A stretch of 64,000 nucleotides of DNA, from the NCBI GenBank assembly GCA_020637755.1, contig JACKJW010000005.1, positions 89,798-153,797 on the forward strand, given 5' to 3'. Positions 49,458 through 59,410 of the stretch are shown here, piece after piece (within the stretch, counting starts at the first letter, position 1; every line of letters begins with the position of its first letter). A program made the position numbers and the translations under genes. The notes beneath the pieces are model-generated. The model was not told the DNA's origin. It saw only the letters and a list, made by a program, of their open reading frames with translations, and searched no databases. The stretch is from Brucellaceae bacterium. GTDB taxonomy: Bacteria > Pseudomonadota > Alphaproteobacteria > Rhizobiales > Rhizobiaceae.

Positions 49458-50489
49458 GTGAAAAAGCTCGCTCAAATCACCCTTGCCCTCACTGGTGCCG
49501 TGGCTCTCGGTGCGCTCGTTTCTGCTCCGGCATCGGCCGCCGGTATCGGCGCCTGCCTGATCACCAAGACCGACACGAACCCCTTCTTCGTGAAAATGAA
49601 GGAAGGCGCTCAGGAAGGCGCAAAGGCCAACGGCATCGAACTGCAGACCTTTGCCGGCAAGATCGACGGTGACGTGGAAACCCAGATTGCTGCGGTTGAA
49701 AGCTGCATTGCCTCGGGCGCCAAGGGCATCCTCATCACCCCGTCCGACTCCAAGGCGCTCGCCCCGGTCGTCAAGCAGGCACGCGACAACGGCCTGCTGG
49801 TCATCGCGCTCGACACCCCCTTCGAGCCGGCCGACGTGGCCGACGCCACCTTCGCCACCGACAATTTCAAGGCCGGCGAACTGATCGGCCAGTGGGCTGC
49901 CGCCAAGCTCGGCGACAAGGCCAAGGACGCCAAGATCGCCCTTCTCGACCTGAACCCGTCGCAGATCTCGGTCGATTATCTGCGTGACAACGGCTTCCTG
50001 AAGGGTTTTGGAATCGACATCAAGGACCCCACCAAGATGGGCGACGAGGATGATGCCCGCATCGTCGGCAACGACGTGACCAACGGCAACGAGGAAGGCG
50101 GCCGCAAGGCCATGGAAAACCTCCTCCAGAAGGATCCGGGCGTCAATGTCGTCTACACGATCAACGAACCGGCCGCAGCCGGTGCCTACGAGGCGCTCAA
50201 GGCTGCCGGCAAGACCGACGGCGTGCTGATCGTCTCGGTCGATGGCGGCTGCCCGGGCGTCAAGAACGTCAAGGAAGGGGTGATCGGCGCCACCTCCATG
50301 CAGTTCCCGCTGCTGATGGCCTCGAAGGGCATCGAGGCGATCAAGGCCTGGGCCGAGAATGGCACCAAGCCGGAAAACACGCCCGGCCTCGACTTCTTCA
50401 ACACCGGCGTCGAGCTGATCACTGACCAGCCGGCGGACGGAATCCCGTCGCTCTCCTCCGAGGACGGCCTCGGCAAGTGCTGGGGCTGA
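49458..50489 (+). CDS. frcB: Sugar ABC transporter substrate-binding protein, FrcB-like
   Basis: A 343-residue periplasmic binding protein of the RbsB/CUT2 type with a signal peptide (MKKLAQITLALTGAVALGAL, cleavage near ASA-AG). The mature protein begins GIGACLITKTDTNPFFVKMK, and NINEPAAAG-like VYTINEPAAAGAY and SVDGGCPGVKNVKEG are characteristic of FrcB. The GTG at 49458 follows GGGAGG. It is first of frcB-frcC-frcA. A strong hairpin after its stop fits the usual excess of binding protein. Binding of fructose is inferred from the locus. Confidence 0.9.
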   Translation: MKKLAQITLALTGAVALGALVSAPASAAGIGACLITKTDTNPFFVKMKEGAQEGAKANGIELQTFAGKIDGDVETQIAAVESCIASGAKGILITPSDSKALAPVVKQARDNGLLVIALDTPFEPADVADATFATDNFKAGELIGQWAAAKLGDKAKDAKIALLDLNPSQISVDYLRDNGFLKGFGIDIKDPTKMGDEDDARIVGNDVTNGNEEGGRKAMENLLQKDPGVNVVYTINEPAAAGAYEALKAAGKTDGVLIVSVDGGCPGVKNVKEGVIGATSMQFPLLMASKGIEAIKAWAENGTKPENTPGLDFFNTGVELITDQPADGIPSLSSEDGLGKCWG

Positions 50490-50502
50490 CGCCCTGAGCC
50501 CG

Positions 50503-50527
50503 ACCGGCGGGCCACGTGCCCGCCGGT
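50503..50527 (+). other. Strong hairpin between frcB and frcC
   Basis: ACCGGCGGGC-N5-GCCCGCCGGT, a perfect 10-base stem just after the frcB stop and without a T-run. Likely a 3'-stabilising element or partial terminator giving more frcB than frcC mRNA. Confidence 0.7.
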
Positions 50528-50649
50528 TCCTTCAAGGGGTGAAATCCCAAGCGGCTGCCACAGCCGGCCGTTTTGACTTTCACCCGGACCAGACCCACAG
50601 TGAAGCCAATGTGCGCGCCTTGCCGGGACGTGCCAGGGGAGGATTTTGA

Positions 50650-51729
50650 ATGTCGGATGCACCCGCGAAGGGTGGCGGGCAGGATTTTGAACAGGTCCTG
50701 CATGGCCACAAGGAAAATGTCGCGAGCTTCGAGCAGCGCGGCAAGACAGGCCTGGAGCGCCTGCAGCACTTCCTGCATGCCTATCCCACCATGGTGCCGG
50801 TCATCGTCCTGGCCGCCAGCGTCATCATCTTCGGCCTGATTGCGGGCGGGCGCTTCTTCTCCGCCTTCAACCTGTCGCTGATCCTCCAGCAGGTTTCGAT
50901 CATCGGCATCCTCGCCGCAGCCCAGAGCCTGATCGTGCTGACCGCCGGTATCGACCTCTCCGTCGCGGCGATCATGGTCCTGATGTCGGTCATCATGGGC
51001 AATCTGGCGGTCTACATGGGCGTACCGAGCCTCATTGCCATCCTGGTCGGCGTTGCCGGCGGCACGGCCGCAGGTGCCTTCAACGGCCTGCTGGTCACCC
51101 GGCTGAAGCTGCCGCCCTTTATCGTGACGCTGGGAACCTGGAACATCTTCTTCGCACTCAACCTCTGGCTCTCGGGTGCCCAGTCGATCCGCAGCCAGGA
51201 CCTCGATGCCAATGCGCCGCTGCTCAAATTCTTCGGCATCGCCATGAGCATCGGCAAGGCGCAGATCACCTACGGCTCGCTGCTGATGGTGCTGATCTTC
51301 ACGGCACTCTGGTACCTGCTCAATCGCACCGCTTTCGGCCGCCACGTCTACGCCATCGGCGATGACAAGGATGCCGCCGAACTCTCGGGCATCCGCACCG
51401 ACCGGACACTGCTGGCGGTCTATGCGCTTGCCGGTCTCATCTGCGCCATCGGCGCCTGGGCCTCGATCGGGCGCGTCGGCTCGGTCTCGCCGCAGAGCTT
51501 CTACGAGGGCAACCTGCAATCCATCACGGCCGTGGTGATCGGCGGCATCTCGCTCTTCGGCGGTCGCGGCTCCATCATGGGCCCGCTCATCGGCGCGCTG
51601 ATCGTCGGTGTGTTCCAGTCGGGCCTGCGCATGGCCGGGGTCGATGTGCTCTGGCAGGTTTTCGCCATCGGCTGGCTCATCATTCTCGCCGTCGCCATCG
51701 ACCAGTGGATCAGGAAGATCGCATCATGA
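50650..51729 (+). CDS. frcC: Sugar ABC transporter permease, FrcC-like
   Basis: A 359-residue CUT2-family permease with about ten helices. LTAGIDLSVAAIMVLMSV, FNGLLVTRLKLPPFIVTLG and the EAA-like GGRGSIMGPLIGALIVGVF are typical. A 45-residue cytoplasmic N-terminal tail (FEQVLHGHKENVASFEQ) is characteristic of the FrcC group. The ATG at 50650 has GGGGAGGA upstream. Its stop overlaps the frcA start by ATGA. Confidence 0.9.
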   Translation: MSDAPAKGGGQDFEQVLHGHKENVASFEQRGKTGLERLQHFLHAYPTMVPVIVLAASVIIFGLIAGGRFFSAFNLSLILQQVSIIGILAAAQSLIVLTAGIDLSVAAIMVLMSVIMGNLAVYMGVPSLIAILVGVAGGTAAGAFNGLLVTRLKLPPFIVTLGTWNIFFALNLWLSGAQSIRSQDLDANAPLLKFFGIAMSIGKAQITYGSLLMVLIFTALWYLLNRTAFGRHVYAIGDDKDAAELSGIRTDRTLLAVYALAGLICAIGAWASIGRVGSVSPQSFYEGNLQSITAVVIGGISLFGGRGSIMGPLIGALIVGVFQSGLRMAGVDVLWQVFAIGWLIILAVAIDQWIRKIAS

Positions 51730-52508
51730 CACAAGCGCCCATTCTCACCGGCCGCAACCTCGTCAAGCGCTACGGCCGCGTCACCGCCCTCGACCATGCC
51801 GATTTCGATCTCTATCCCGGCGAAATCCTCGCCGTGATCGGTGACAACGGTGCCGGCAAGTCCTCGCTCATCAAGGCCATTTCCGGGGCCGTGCAACTGG
51901 ACGAGGGCGAAATCCGGCTAGACGGAGCGCCCGTTTCCTTCGCTTCGCCGATGGAAGCGCGCGAGGCCGGCATCGAGACGGTGTACCAGAACCTTGCGCT
52001 TTCGCCGGCCCTGTCGATCACCGACAACCTGTTCATGGGCCGCGAAATCCGCCGCGACGGGCCACTCGGGAAATGGTTCAAGATGCTTGACCACAAGGCG
52101 ATGGAACGCATTGCCCGCGAGAAGCTGACTGAACTGGGCCTGATGACCATCCAGAACATCAACCAGGCAGTGGAGACGCTGTCGGGCGGGCAGCGGCAGG
52201 GCGTCGCGGTGGCGCGCGCAGCCGCCTTCGGTTCCAAGGTCGTGATCATGGACGAGCCGACGGCAGCGCTCGGCGTCAAGGAAAGCCGTCGCGTGCTGGA
52301 ACTGATCCAGGACGTGAAATCGCGCGGCCTGCCGATCGTGCTGATCAGTCACAACATGCCGCATGTCTTCGAGGTGGCCGACCGCATCCATATCCACCGG
52401 CTTGGCAAACGGCTTTGTGTCATCAATCCGAAGGACTACACCATGTCGGATGCCGTGGCCTTCATGACCGGGGCGAAGGAACCGCCACAGGACGCCATGG
52501 CCGCATGA
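51726..52508 (+). CDS. frcA: Sugar ABC transporter ATP-binding protein, FrcA-like
   Basis: A 260-residue single-domain ATPase: Walker A IGDNGAGKSS, signature LSGGQRQGVAVARAA, Walker B VVIMDEPTAALGVKE, H-loop ISHNMPHVFEVAD. It is half the size of RbsA because only one nucleotide domain is present, which is normal for FrcA; two copies would form the dimer. The ATG at 51726 overlaps the frcC stop, and its stop overlaps the next start. Confidence 0.92.
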   Translation: MTQAPILTGRNLVKRYGRVTALDHADFDLYPGEILAVIGDNGAGKSSLIKAISGAVQLDEGEIRLDGAPVSFASPMEAREAGIETVYQNLALSPALSITDNLFMGREIRRDGPLGKWFKMLDHKAMERIAREKLTELGLMTIQNINQAVETLSGGQRQGVAVARAAAFGSKVVIMDEPTAALGVKESRRVLELIQDVKSRGLPIVLISHNMPHVFEVADRIHIHRLGKRLCVINPKDYTMSDAVAFMTGAKEPPQDAMAA

Positions 52509-53191
52509 AGCGCAGCGCCATCAACGCAATTCTGGCCGAAGGAGAGGCTTTCATCCGCTCCTTCGGCTATGTGCTTCCGCCCTTTGCCGCGCTGACGCCT
52601 GAGACCATGGTGTCGCGCAGGGCCGAACTTTCCGGCATCGTGGATGCCCGGCTCGGCTGGGATGTCACGGATTACGGGCGCGGCGATTTTGCCAGGACCG
52701 GCCTCTTCCTCTTCACGGTGCGCAACGGGCGGGCCGCCGACCTCGCCTGCGGGCGCGGCATGCTCTATGCGGAAAAGATCATGATCTCGCGGCGCGACCA
52801 GCTCGCCCCGATGCACCGGCATGCCATCAAGGCCGAGGACATCATCAACCGGGGTGGCGGCACGCTTTCCATCAAGCTTTTTGCCAGTGCACCGGACGGG
52901 TCGCCCGACCGGGAAGCGAAGGTCACGGTGCCGAGCGACGGCATCCTGCGGGAGTTTTCGCCGGGCGGCATCCTGCGGCTAGCGCCGGGGGAAAGCGTCA
53001 CGCTTATGCCGGGCGTCTGGCATGCCTTCTGGGCGGAAGACAAGAACGTGCTGATCGGCGAGGTCTCGACCGTCAATGACGACGAGACCGACAATATCTT
53101 CGCCGATCCGGTCGCCCGCTTCACCACCGTGGAGGAAGATGAGGCCCCCGCCCGCCTGCTCGTTTCCGACTATGCGCGGTGGCTCGGATGA
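52505..53191 (+). CDS. D-lyxose/D-mannose isomerase-like cupin protein
   Basis: A 228-residue cupin resembling D-lyxose ketol-isomerase. Metal-ligand candidates are the His residues of APMHRHAIKAEDIINRGGG and the VWHAFW segment, with Glu in IGEVSTVNDDETDN. The family interconverts D-lyxose and D-xylulose, and D-mannose and D-fructose. The gene is inserted between frcA and frcK by ATGA overlaps, so the imported sugar may be an aldose converted to fructose or a related ketose. Confidence in family is good; substrate unknown. Confidence 0.85.
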   Translation: MKRSAINAILAEGEAFIRSFGYVLPPFAALTPETMVSRRAELSGIVDARLGWDVTDYGRGDFARTGLFLFTVRNGRAADLACGRGMLYAEKIMISRRDQLAPMHRHAIKAEDIINRGGGTLSIKLFASAPDGSPDREAKVTVPSDGILREFSPGGILRLAPGESVTLMPGVWHAFWAEDKNVLIGEVSTVNDDETDNIFADPVARFTTVEEDEAPARLLVSDYARWLG

Positions 53192-53802
53192 CCCCGGATG
53201 CGCTCGCCGCCGAGGTGATCGCGCGGGCATCCTCGCGCAGCCGCTTTACCTTGGCCGTTGCAGGCCCGCCCGGAGCCGGGAAATCGACGCTTGCCAAAAC
53301 GCTGGCCGGTGCCCTTGCCGGCAGGGGATCTGATACCGCCATCGTACCGATGGACGGCTTCCATCTCGACAATGATGAGCTGGACCGGCTCGGCTTGCGC
53401 GCCCGCAAGGGAGCGCCCGAAACCTTCGACCTTGCCGGGTTCGACGCGTTGCTGGCACGGCTGGCACAAGAGGATGACGTGGTGATCCCCGTGTTCGACC
53501 GTACCCTCGACCTGGCACGCGCCGGGGCCGCGCGGGTGACGGCTTCAGCCCGCATCCGGATCGTGGAGGGCAATTATCTGCTGCTTGACGAGCCGGGCTG
53601 GCGCGACCTTGCGCGTCACTTCGACATGACGGTCTTTCTGGAAGTACCCGAACGGGAACTGGAGCGGCGGCTGGTGCAGCGCTGGCTTGATCACGGCCAC
53701 GACGCGCAGGCGGCGCGGGCGCGGGCGCAGGCCAACGACATTCCCAATGCTCGCCGCGTGGCTGCGGGATCCCGTCCCGCCGATCTCGTCCTCGCCGGTT
53801 GA
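53188..53802 (+). CDS. frcK: Sugar/nucleoside kinase, FrcK-like
   Basis: A 204-residue P-loop kinase of the uridine kinase/phosphoribulokinase group. Walker A is AGPPGAGKSTL, followed by VPMDGFHLDNDELDRLG and RIVEGNYLLLDEPGW, which are the conserved acceptor-site segments. In Sinorhizobium the equivalent gene ends frcBCAK. The ATG at 53188 overlaps the isomerase stop by ATGA. Here it coexists with a PfkB-type fructokinase on the divergent side, so the two kinases may act on different sugars. Confidence 0.87.
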   Translation: MTPDALAAEVIARASSRSRFTLAVAGPPGAGKSTLAKTLAGALAGRGSDTAIVPMDGFHLDNDELDRLGLRARKGAPETFDLAGFDALLARLAQEDDVVIPVFDRTLDLARAGAARVTASARIRIVEGNYLLLDEPGWRDLARHFDMTVFLEVPERELERRLVQRWLDHGHDAQAARARAQANDIPNARRVAAGSRPADLVLAG

Positions 53803-53818
53803 GGCTTTCGGCCTCGAC
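53798..53818 (+). other. Short hairpin overlapping the frcK stop
   Basis: An 8-base stem around TTTCG with no T-run, between frcK and ureD. It may weakly insulate the sugar operon from the urease genes. Confidence 0.35.
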
Positions 53819-53867
53819 AAGCGGCGCGCGGCTTGCAACTCTGGCTGCAGGCAAATCAGGCGGGCGC

Positions 53868-54716
53868 ATGAACCAGGTGATGTTGGCGGAAGAGCGGATG
53901 CAGCGGGCAGCGGGCGAAGGCCGCATCGCGGTGCGTCACCATCTCGGCCGTACGCGGCTGGACACGTTCTACCAGCAGGGGGCGGCGAAAATCCGCGTGC
54001 CGCGCCATGCCGGACGCGACGATCTGGAAGCCGTCATCATCAACACGGCCGGTGGCCTGACCGGCGGCGACCGGTTGGACTGGAGCGCGCGGGCCGGGCC
54101 GGGCGCAACGCTGACGCTGACGACGCAGGCCTGCGAGAAGGTCTACAAGTCATCCGGCGGCATGGCGCAGGTGCGCGTGTCGCTGGAGGCAGCGGAAGGC
54201 GCGCGGCTCAACTGGCTGCCGCAGGAAACCATCCTGTTCGACCGGGCGCAATTATCGCGGAACCTGGAAGCTGACCTCGCGCCGGATGCCTCGCTGCTGG
54301 CTGTCGAAGCGGTCATCTTCGGGCGGCAGGCGCGCGGCGAAACAGTGCGCGAGGCCGTTCTGGCCGACCGCTGGCGCATCCGGCAGGGCGGGCGCCTCAT
54401 CCACGGCGAAGACCTTCGCGTGGACGGTGACGTCTCGGCCGCACTGGCCCTGCCTGCCGTCACCGGCGGCGGAATCGCAGTTGCCACGGTGCTGTTCGTG
54501 GATGCCGGTGCCGGGCTTCATCCTGACCGTCTGCGCGCGCTCATCGCCGGTCATGACGGCGTGCGTGCCGGCGCATCCTTCTGGCATGTGGGAACATCTG
54601 GCAAGCTTCTTGCGAGGTTTGCGGCGAGAGACGGCTACAGCTTGCGCAAGGCCCTGGTACCGGCGCTTGACCTGCTCACCGGGCAGGCAAGACTGCCCAA
54701 AATGTGGTCATTCTGA
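53868..54716 (+). CDS. ureD: Urease accessory protein UreD
   Basis: A 282-residue urease chaperone that forms the UreDFG complex delivering nickel to the active site. Conserved features are AVIINTAGGLTGGDRLDW, TTQACEKVYKS and LNWLPQETILFD. The ATG at 53868 (MNQVMLAEERMQRAAG) is used; the site AGGCGG is weak and an ATG at 53880 is an alternative. The gene begins the urease cluster 65 bases after frcK and precedes ureA by 15 bases. Confidence 0.93.
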   Translation: MNQVMLAEERMQRAAGEGRIAVRHHLGRTRLDTFYQQGAAKIRVPRHAGRDDLEAVIINTAGGLTGGDRLDWSARAGPGATLTLTTQACEKVYKSSGGMAQVRVSLEAAEGARLNWLPQETILFDRAQLSRNLEADLAPDASLLAVEAVIFGRQARGETVREAVLADRWRIRQGGRLIHGEDLRVDGDVSAALALPAVTGGGIAVATVLFVDAGAGLHPDRLRALIAGHDGVRAGASFWHVGTSGKLLARFAARDGYSLRKALVPALDLLTGQARLPKMWSF

Positions 54717-54731
54717 CGGGAGAGACAAACC

Positions 54732-55034
54732 ATGATCCTGACACCGCGCGAAAAGGACAAGCTGCTGGTTTCCATGGCTGCCATGGTTGCCCGGCGCAGG
54801 CTTGAACGCGGCGTGAAGCTCAACCATCCCGAAGCCATCGCGCTCATCACCGATTTCGTGGTGGAAGGTGCCCGCGATGGCCGTCCGGTTGCCGAACTGA
54901 TGGAGGCCGGGGCCCATGTCATCACGCGCGCGCAGGTGATGGAGGGTGTGGCCGAGATGATCCATGATGTGCAGGTGGAGGCCACCTTCCCGGACGGCAC
55001 CAAGCTGGTGACCGTGCACGAGCCGATCCGGTAG
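54732..55034 (+). CDS. ureA: Urease gamma subunit
   Basis: A 100-residue subunit, the normal size. It starts MILTPREKDKLLVSMAAMVARRR and has VKLNHPEAIALITDF and ATFPDGTKLVTVHEPIR. It forms the urease heterotrimer with UreB and UreC, hydrolysing urea to ammonia and carbamate. The stop is 4 bases before the HD-family gene. Confidence 0.97.
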   Translation: MILTPREKDKLLVSMAAMVARRRLERGVKLNHPEAIALITDFVVEGARDGRPVAELMEAGAHVITRAQVMEGVAEMIHDVQVEATFPDGTKLVTVHEPIR

Positions 55035-55038
55035 GTTC

Positions 55039-55725
55039 ATGGCAGACGAAGCGGGAGAACCCTCCATGATCTGGAACAGGAAGGCAGCCGCGCCGGCGGC
55101 GACCGGCGGGTTTCATAGCCTCGACCTTGTCTCGCGGGCGGCCAATTTCGCGCTGATGGCGCATGCCGATGGCCGCCGCAAGGATTCCGGCGAGCCCTAT
55201 GCCAACCACCTGGCGGAAGTGGCCGCCCATTGTGCTGCCGCCCGCCCCGAGGATGGCGAGTTGGTGGCTGCCGCATGGCTGCATGACGTGGTGGAGGAAA
55301 CGGCGTTCACCCATGACGACATCGTCGCACTGTTTGGTGCTCCAGTCGCGTCCCTCGTGGCCGATGTGACCGATCCGGACGGGCTGAAAGGCAAGGCCCG
55401 GCGCGAACGGCAAGTGACCCACACGCTGAATTGCGGACCGCGCGTGAAGCTGCTGAAGCTCGCCGACAAGGTCTCCAACGTGGAGGAGCTGATCGGGCTT
55501 CCGGCCAACCGGTTCGATCTGGCCGGAAACGAACGCTACCTCAAATGGGCGCGGCGGGTCGTCGCAGTCTGCCGCGGCGTCGCCCCTGACCTCGAAGCGC
55601 GCTTCGACCGCGCAGCCGAACGCCTCGAAGCGGAAATCACCGCCGCCAAGGCACGCGCCGAAGGGCGCACGAAGCAACCAGCCTCCAGCCGCAAGACCAA
55701 ACCAGCCAAGGAGAAATCCAAGTGA
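55039..55725 (+). CDS. HD-domain phosphohydrolase, MESH1/SpoT-hydrolase-like
   Basis: A 228-residue protein with the layout of small alarmone hydrolases. DGRRKDSGEPYANHLAEVA (His at about 57), AAWLHDVVEET (His82, Asp83) and LLKLADKVSNVEE (Asp about 143) supply the HD-type metal ligands, as in MESH1 and the SpoT hydrolase half. No synthetase domain is present. Substrate could be ppGpp or NADPH-like nucleotides; unproven. A basic tail (AEGRTKQPASSRKTKPAKEKSK) ends it. It lies inside the urease operon between ureA and ureB. The ATG at 55039 is given; an ATG at 55066 with GGGAG upstream is an alternative. Confidence 0.85.
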   Translation: MADEAGEPSMIWNRKAAAPAATGGFHSLDLVSRAANFALMAHADGRRKDSGEPYANHLAEVAAHCAAARPEDGELVAAAWLHDVVEETAFTHDDIVALFGAPVASLVADVTDPDGLKGKARRERQVTHTLNCGPRVKLLKLADKVSNVEELIGLPANRFDLAGNERYLKWARRVVAVCRGVAPDLEARFDRAAERLEAEITAAKARAEGRTKQPASSRKTKPAKEKSK

Positions 55726-55922
55726 AGCGCCCCATCCCCGCTGCTCTCGCCCTGCTCGCCACGGCGGTTCCCGCATTTGCCCACGAGGCGCTTGCGCCGC
55801 ATGCCCATCCGCATGCCGACTGGGGCCTTGCCGGAACCGCCCTCCTCATTGCCGGTCTTGGCGCCGCCGTCATGGCGCTGCCCCGGCTGATGGCCAGCCG
55901 CAAGCGGAAGGACCGGTCATGA
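55722..55922 (+). CDS. Small histidine-rich membrane protein in urease operon
   Basis: A 66-residue protein with a signal-like N-terminus (IPAALALLATAVPAFA), a short histidine cluster (HEALAPHAHPHADW), one membrane helix (GTALLIAGLGAAVMALP) and a basic tail. The His residues would face the periplasm, where they could bind nickel; this is inference. The GTG start (GTGA overlap with the HD gene stop, AGGAGA upstream) and the ATGA overlap with ureB indicate a real coupled gene. I do not recognise the family. Confidence 0.7.
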   Translation: MKRPIPAALALLATAVPAFAHEALAPHAHPHADWGLAGTALLIAGLGAAVMALPRLMASRKRKDRS

Positions 55923-56224
55923 TTCCCGGTGAAGTGATCACGCCGGCGGGCGACATCGAACTCAACAGCGGCGCTGCCACCGTGACGATCGCGGTTTCCA
56001 ACACTGGCGACCGGCCGGTTCAGGTGGGCAGCCACTACCATTTCTTCGAGACCAATCCCGGCCTCTCGTTTGACCGGGACAAGGCGCGCGGCATGCGGCT
56101 CGACATTGCGGCGGGCACCGCCGTACGCTTCGAGCCGGGCCAGACGCGCGACGTGACGCTGGTGCCGCTTTCCGGCGGCCGTACGGTGTACGGGTTCAAC
56201 CAGAAGATCATGGGGAAGCTTTGA
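55919..56224 (+). CDS. ureB: Urease beta subunit
   Basis: A 101-residue subunit of normal length starting MIPGEVITPAGDIELN, with NTGDRPVQVGSHYHFFETN and AAGTAVRFEPGQTRDV. The ATG overlaps the stop of the small membrane protein, and its TGA overlaps the TTG start of the LprI-like gene. It assembles with UreA and UreC. Confidence 0.97.
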   Translation: MIPGEVITPAGDIELNSGAATVTIAVSNTGDRPVQVGSHYHFFETNPGLSFDRDKARGMRLDIAAGTAVRFEPGQTRDVTLVPLSGGRTVYGFNQKIMGKL

Positions 56225-56652
56225 TCCGGCCCCTCGCCCTGACGTTCCTTGGAGCGGCGCTTCTTGTGTCAGCGCCTGCGACCGCACAGGAATTCGATTG
56301 CTCAAGGCGCGATGACCTGCCGCAATCAGGCCTGACGGTCTGCGCCGGTGAGGACTTCGACAAGACGGATGCCGAACTGAACGCGCTGTGGCCGAAGCTG
56401 GTCGCCGAGGCCAAGCGCCGCGACGCCGACATGGCGGATTTCTTCAGGGATCGGAACGTGCCGACAAATGAGAAGGCCTTGCGCGCTGCCCAGCGCGCCT
56501 GGATCGAGTTCCGTGACCGGCAATGCGAGCTTGAGAGTTACGAAGCGCTGGGCGGCAGCATGCAGCCGATGCTCGGCGCCGCCTGCAAGGCGGACATGAC
56601 ACAAAAGCGCATTGCCGAGCTTTCCACCCTTTTTGACGAATCCGGACGCTGA
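56221..56652 (+). CDS. LprI/DUF1311-family secreted protein in urease operon
   Basis: A 143-residue protein with a signal peptide (IRPLALTFLGAALLVSAPATA). The mature part carries four cysteines and the DUF1311 pattern ALRAAQRAWIEFRDRQCELE. The family includes the mycobacterial lysozyme inhibitor LprI; most members are unknown. The start is a TTG overlapping the ureB stop (TTGA), supported by GGGGAAG just upstream and because the signal peptide begins there. Its place between ureB and ureC is unusual. Confidence 0.8.
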   Translation: MIRPLALTFLGAALLVSAPATAQEFDCSRRDDLPQSGLTVCAGEDFDKTDAELNALWPKLVAEAKRRDADMADFFRDRNVPTNEKALRAAQRAWIEFRDRQCELESYEALGGSMQPMLGAACKADMTQKRIAELSTLFDESGR

Positions 56653-56661
56653 GAGGACACC

Positions 56662-58374
<1,713 letters not shown>

Positions 58375-58419
58375 GATGGCAAGGCGGGCGCCATGACCAT
58401 CAGCCCGGCGCCTGTGCCC

Positions 58420-59193
58420 TCACTTTCCCGCCTTGAGGCGCTCGACATTCTCGCGGGCCTCGTCGTCGCCCGCGTCTGCGGCCATCTGGAAGAGGCGGAT
58501 GGCCTCGTCCTTGTCGGCGGGGACGCCGTCGCCCTTTTCCAGCACCATGGCGAGATTGAACATGGCGTCGACAATGCCCGCGTCGATGGCCTTGCGGTAA
58601 AGCGGCACGGCCTTTTCCATGTCGCGCGGGACCAGCTGGCCCTCGTCCTGGATGACGGCGAGATTGTAGAAGGCCAACATGTAGCCCTTCTCGCCGGCCC
58701 TGGTGAGATAGTCGATGGCCTTTACGGCATCGGGGGTGGTTCCGAGCCCATCCTTCCAGGCAGTGCCGGCATTGTAGAGCCCGACGGCGTTGCCTGCGGC
58801 TGCAGCCTCCTCATAGGCCTTCAGCGCGGCCTGCGGGTCGGTTTCCTCCAGATAGAAGCCATGGTTCACGATGGCTCCGGCGTGCCCGGCCTTCGCGGCC
58901 TGCTCATAGAGCGCCTTGGCCTTGTCCTCCTCGCCTGCCAGTTCGAGCACGCGGGCATATTGGAAGGCGATGCGCGGATCATCCTTGGCCCCTTCAAAGG
59001 CCGCGGTACAGGCTGGCAGGGCCTTGTCGACGTCGATCTCTTCCGGCTCGACACCGGCCACGCCGGCAGGGCGGGTCTCGTCCCACGGGCTGGCGGCGAG
59101 ATCATCGCAGGGATCGGCAAAAGCGGGGCTGGCGGTCAGCAGGGCGAGCGTCAGCAGCCCGGCAGCGGCCAGAAAACGGGACTTGGTCGGCAT
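58420..59193 (-). CDS. Secreted Sel1-like repeat (TPR) protein
   Basis: A 257-residue protein with a signal peptide (FLAAAGLLTLALLTASPAFA). About five Sel1-type helical repeats follow, each with A.Y-G-D or similar spacing (KALYEQAAKAGHAGAIVNHG, KAYEEAAAAGNAVGLYNAG, KAVPLYRKAIDAGIVDAMFNLA, EAIRLFQMAADAGDDEARENV; only cores are given). Sel1 proteins scaffold protein complexes in the periplasm or at membranes. Its function here is unknown. It sits on the opposite strand between ureC and ureE. The ATG at 59191-59193 has AGGAG upstream. Confidence 0.88.
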   Translation of the reverse strand: MPTKSRFLAAAGLLTLALLTASPAFADPCDDLAASPWDETRPAGVAGVEPEEIDVDKALPACTAAFEGAKDDPRIAFQYARVLELAGEEDKAKALYEQAAKAGHAGAIVNHGFYLEETDPQAALKAYEEAAAAGNAVGLYNAGTAWKDGLGTTPDAVKAIDYLTRAGEKGYMLAFYNLAVIQDEGQLVPRDMEKAVPLYRKAIDAGIVDAMFNLAMVLEKGDGVPADKDEAIRLFQMAADAGDDEARENVERLKAGK

Positions 59194-59410
59194 GGTCACT
59201 CCTTGACGAAAAGAAGCCGCCGTCGCCCCCCGGACCGGCTCAATATGCGCGTTGATGCTGCCGCAGCAACGGGATTCTGTCGAGGGGAATTTTTGGCGTT
59301 GCGCCGCGATCCCATGGCGCAGCCAGCCCCTTGGAAAAAGGTGAGCGCAGCGCCTATTGTGGGAATGAGAGAGGCCGGGCATGGTGCCCGTGCGGCTTGA
59401 GCGAGATCAG

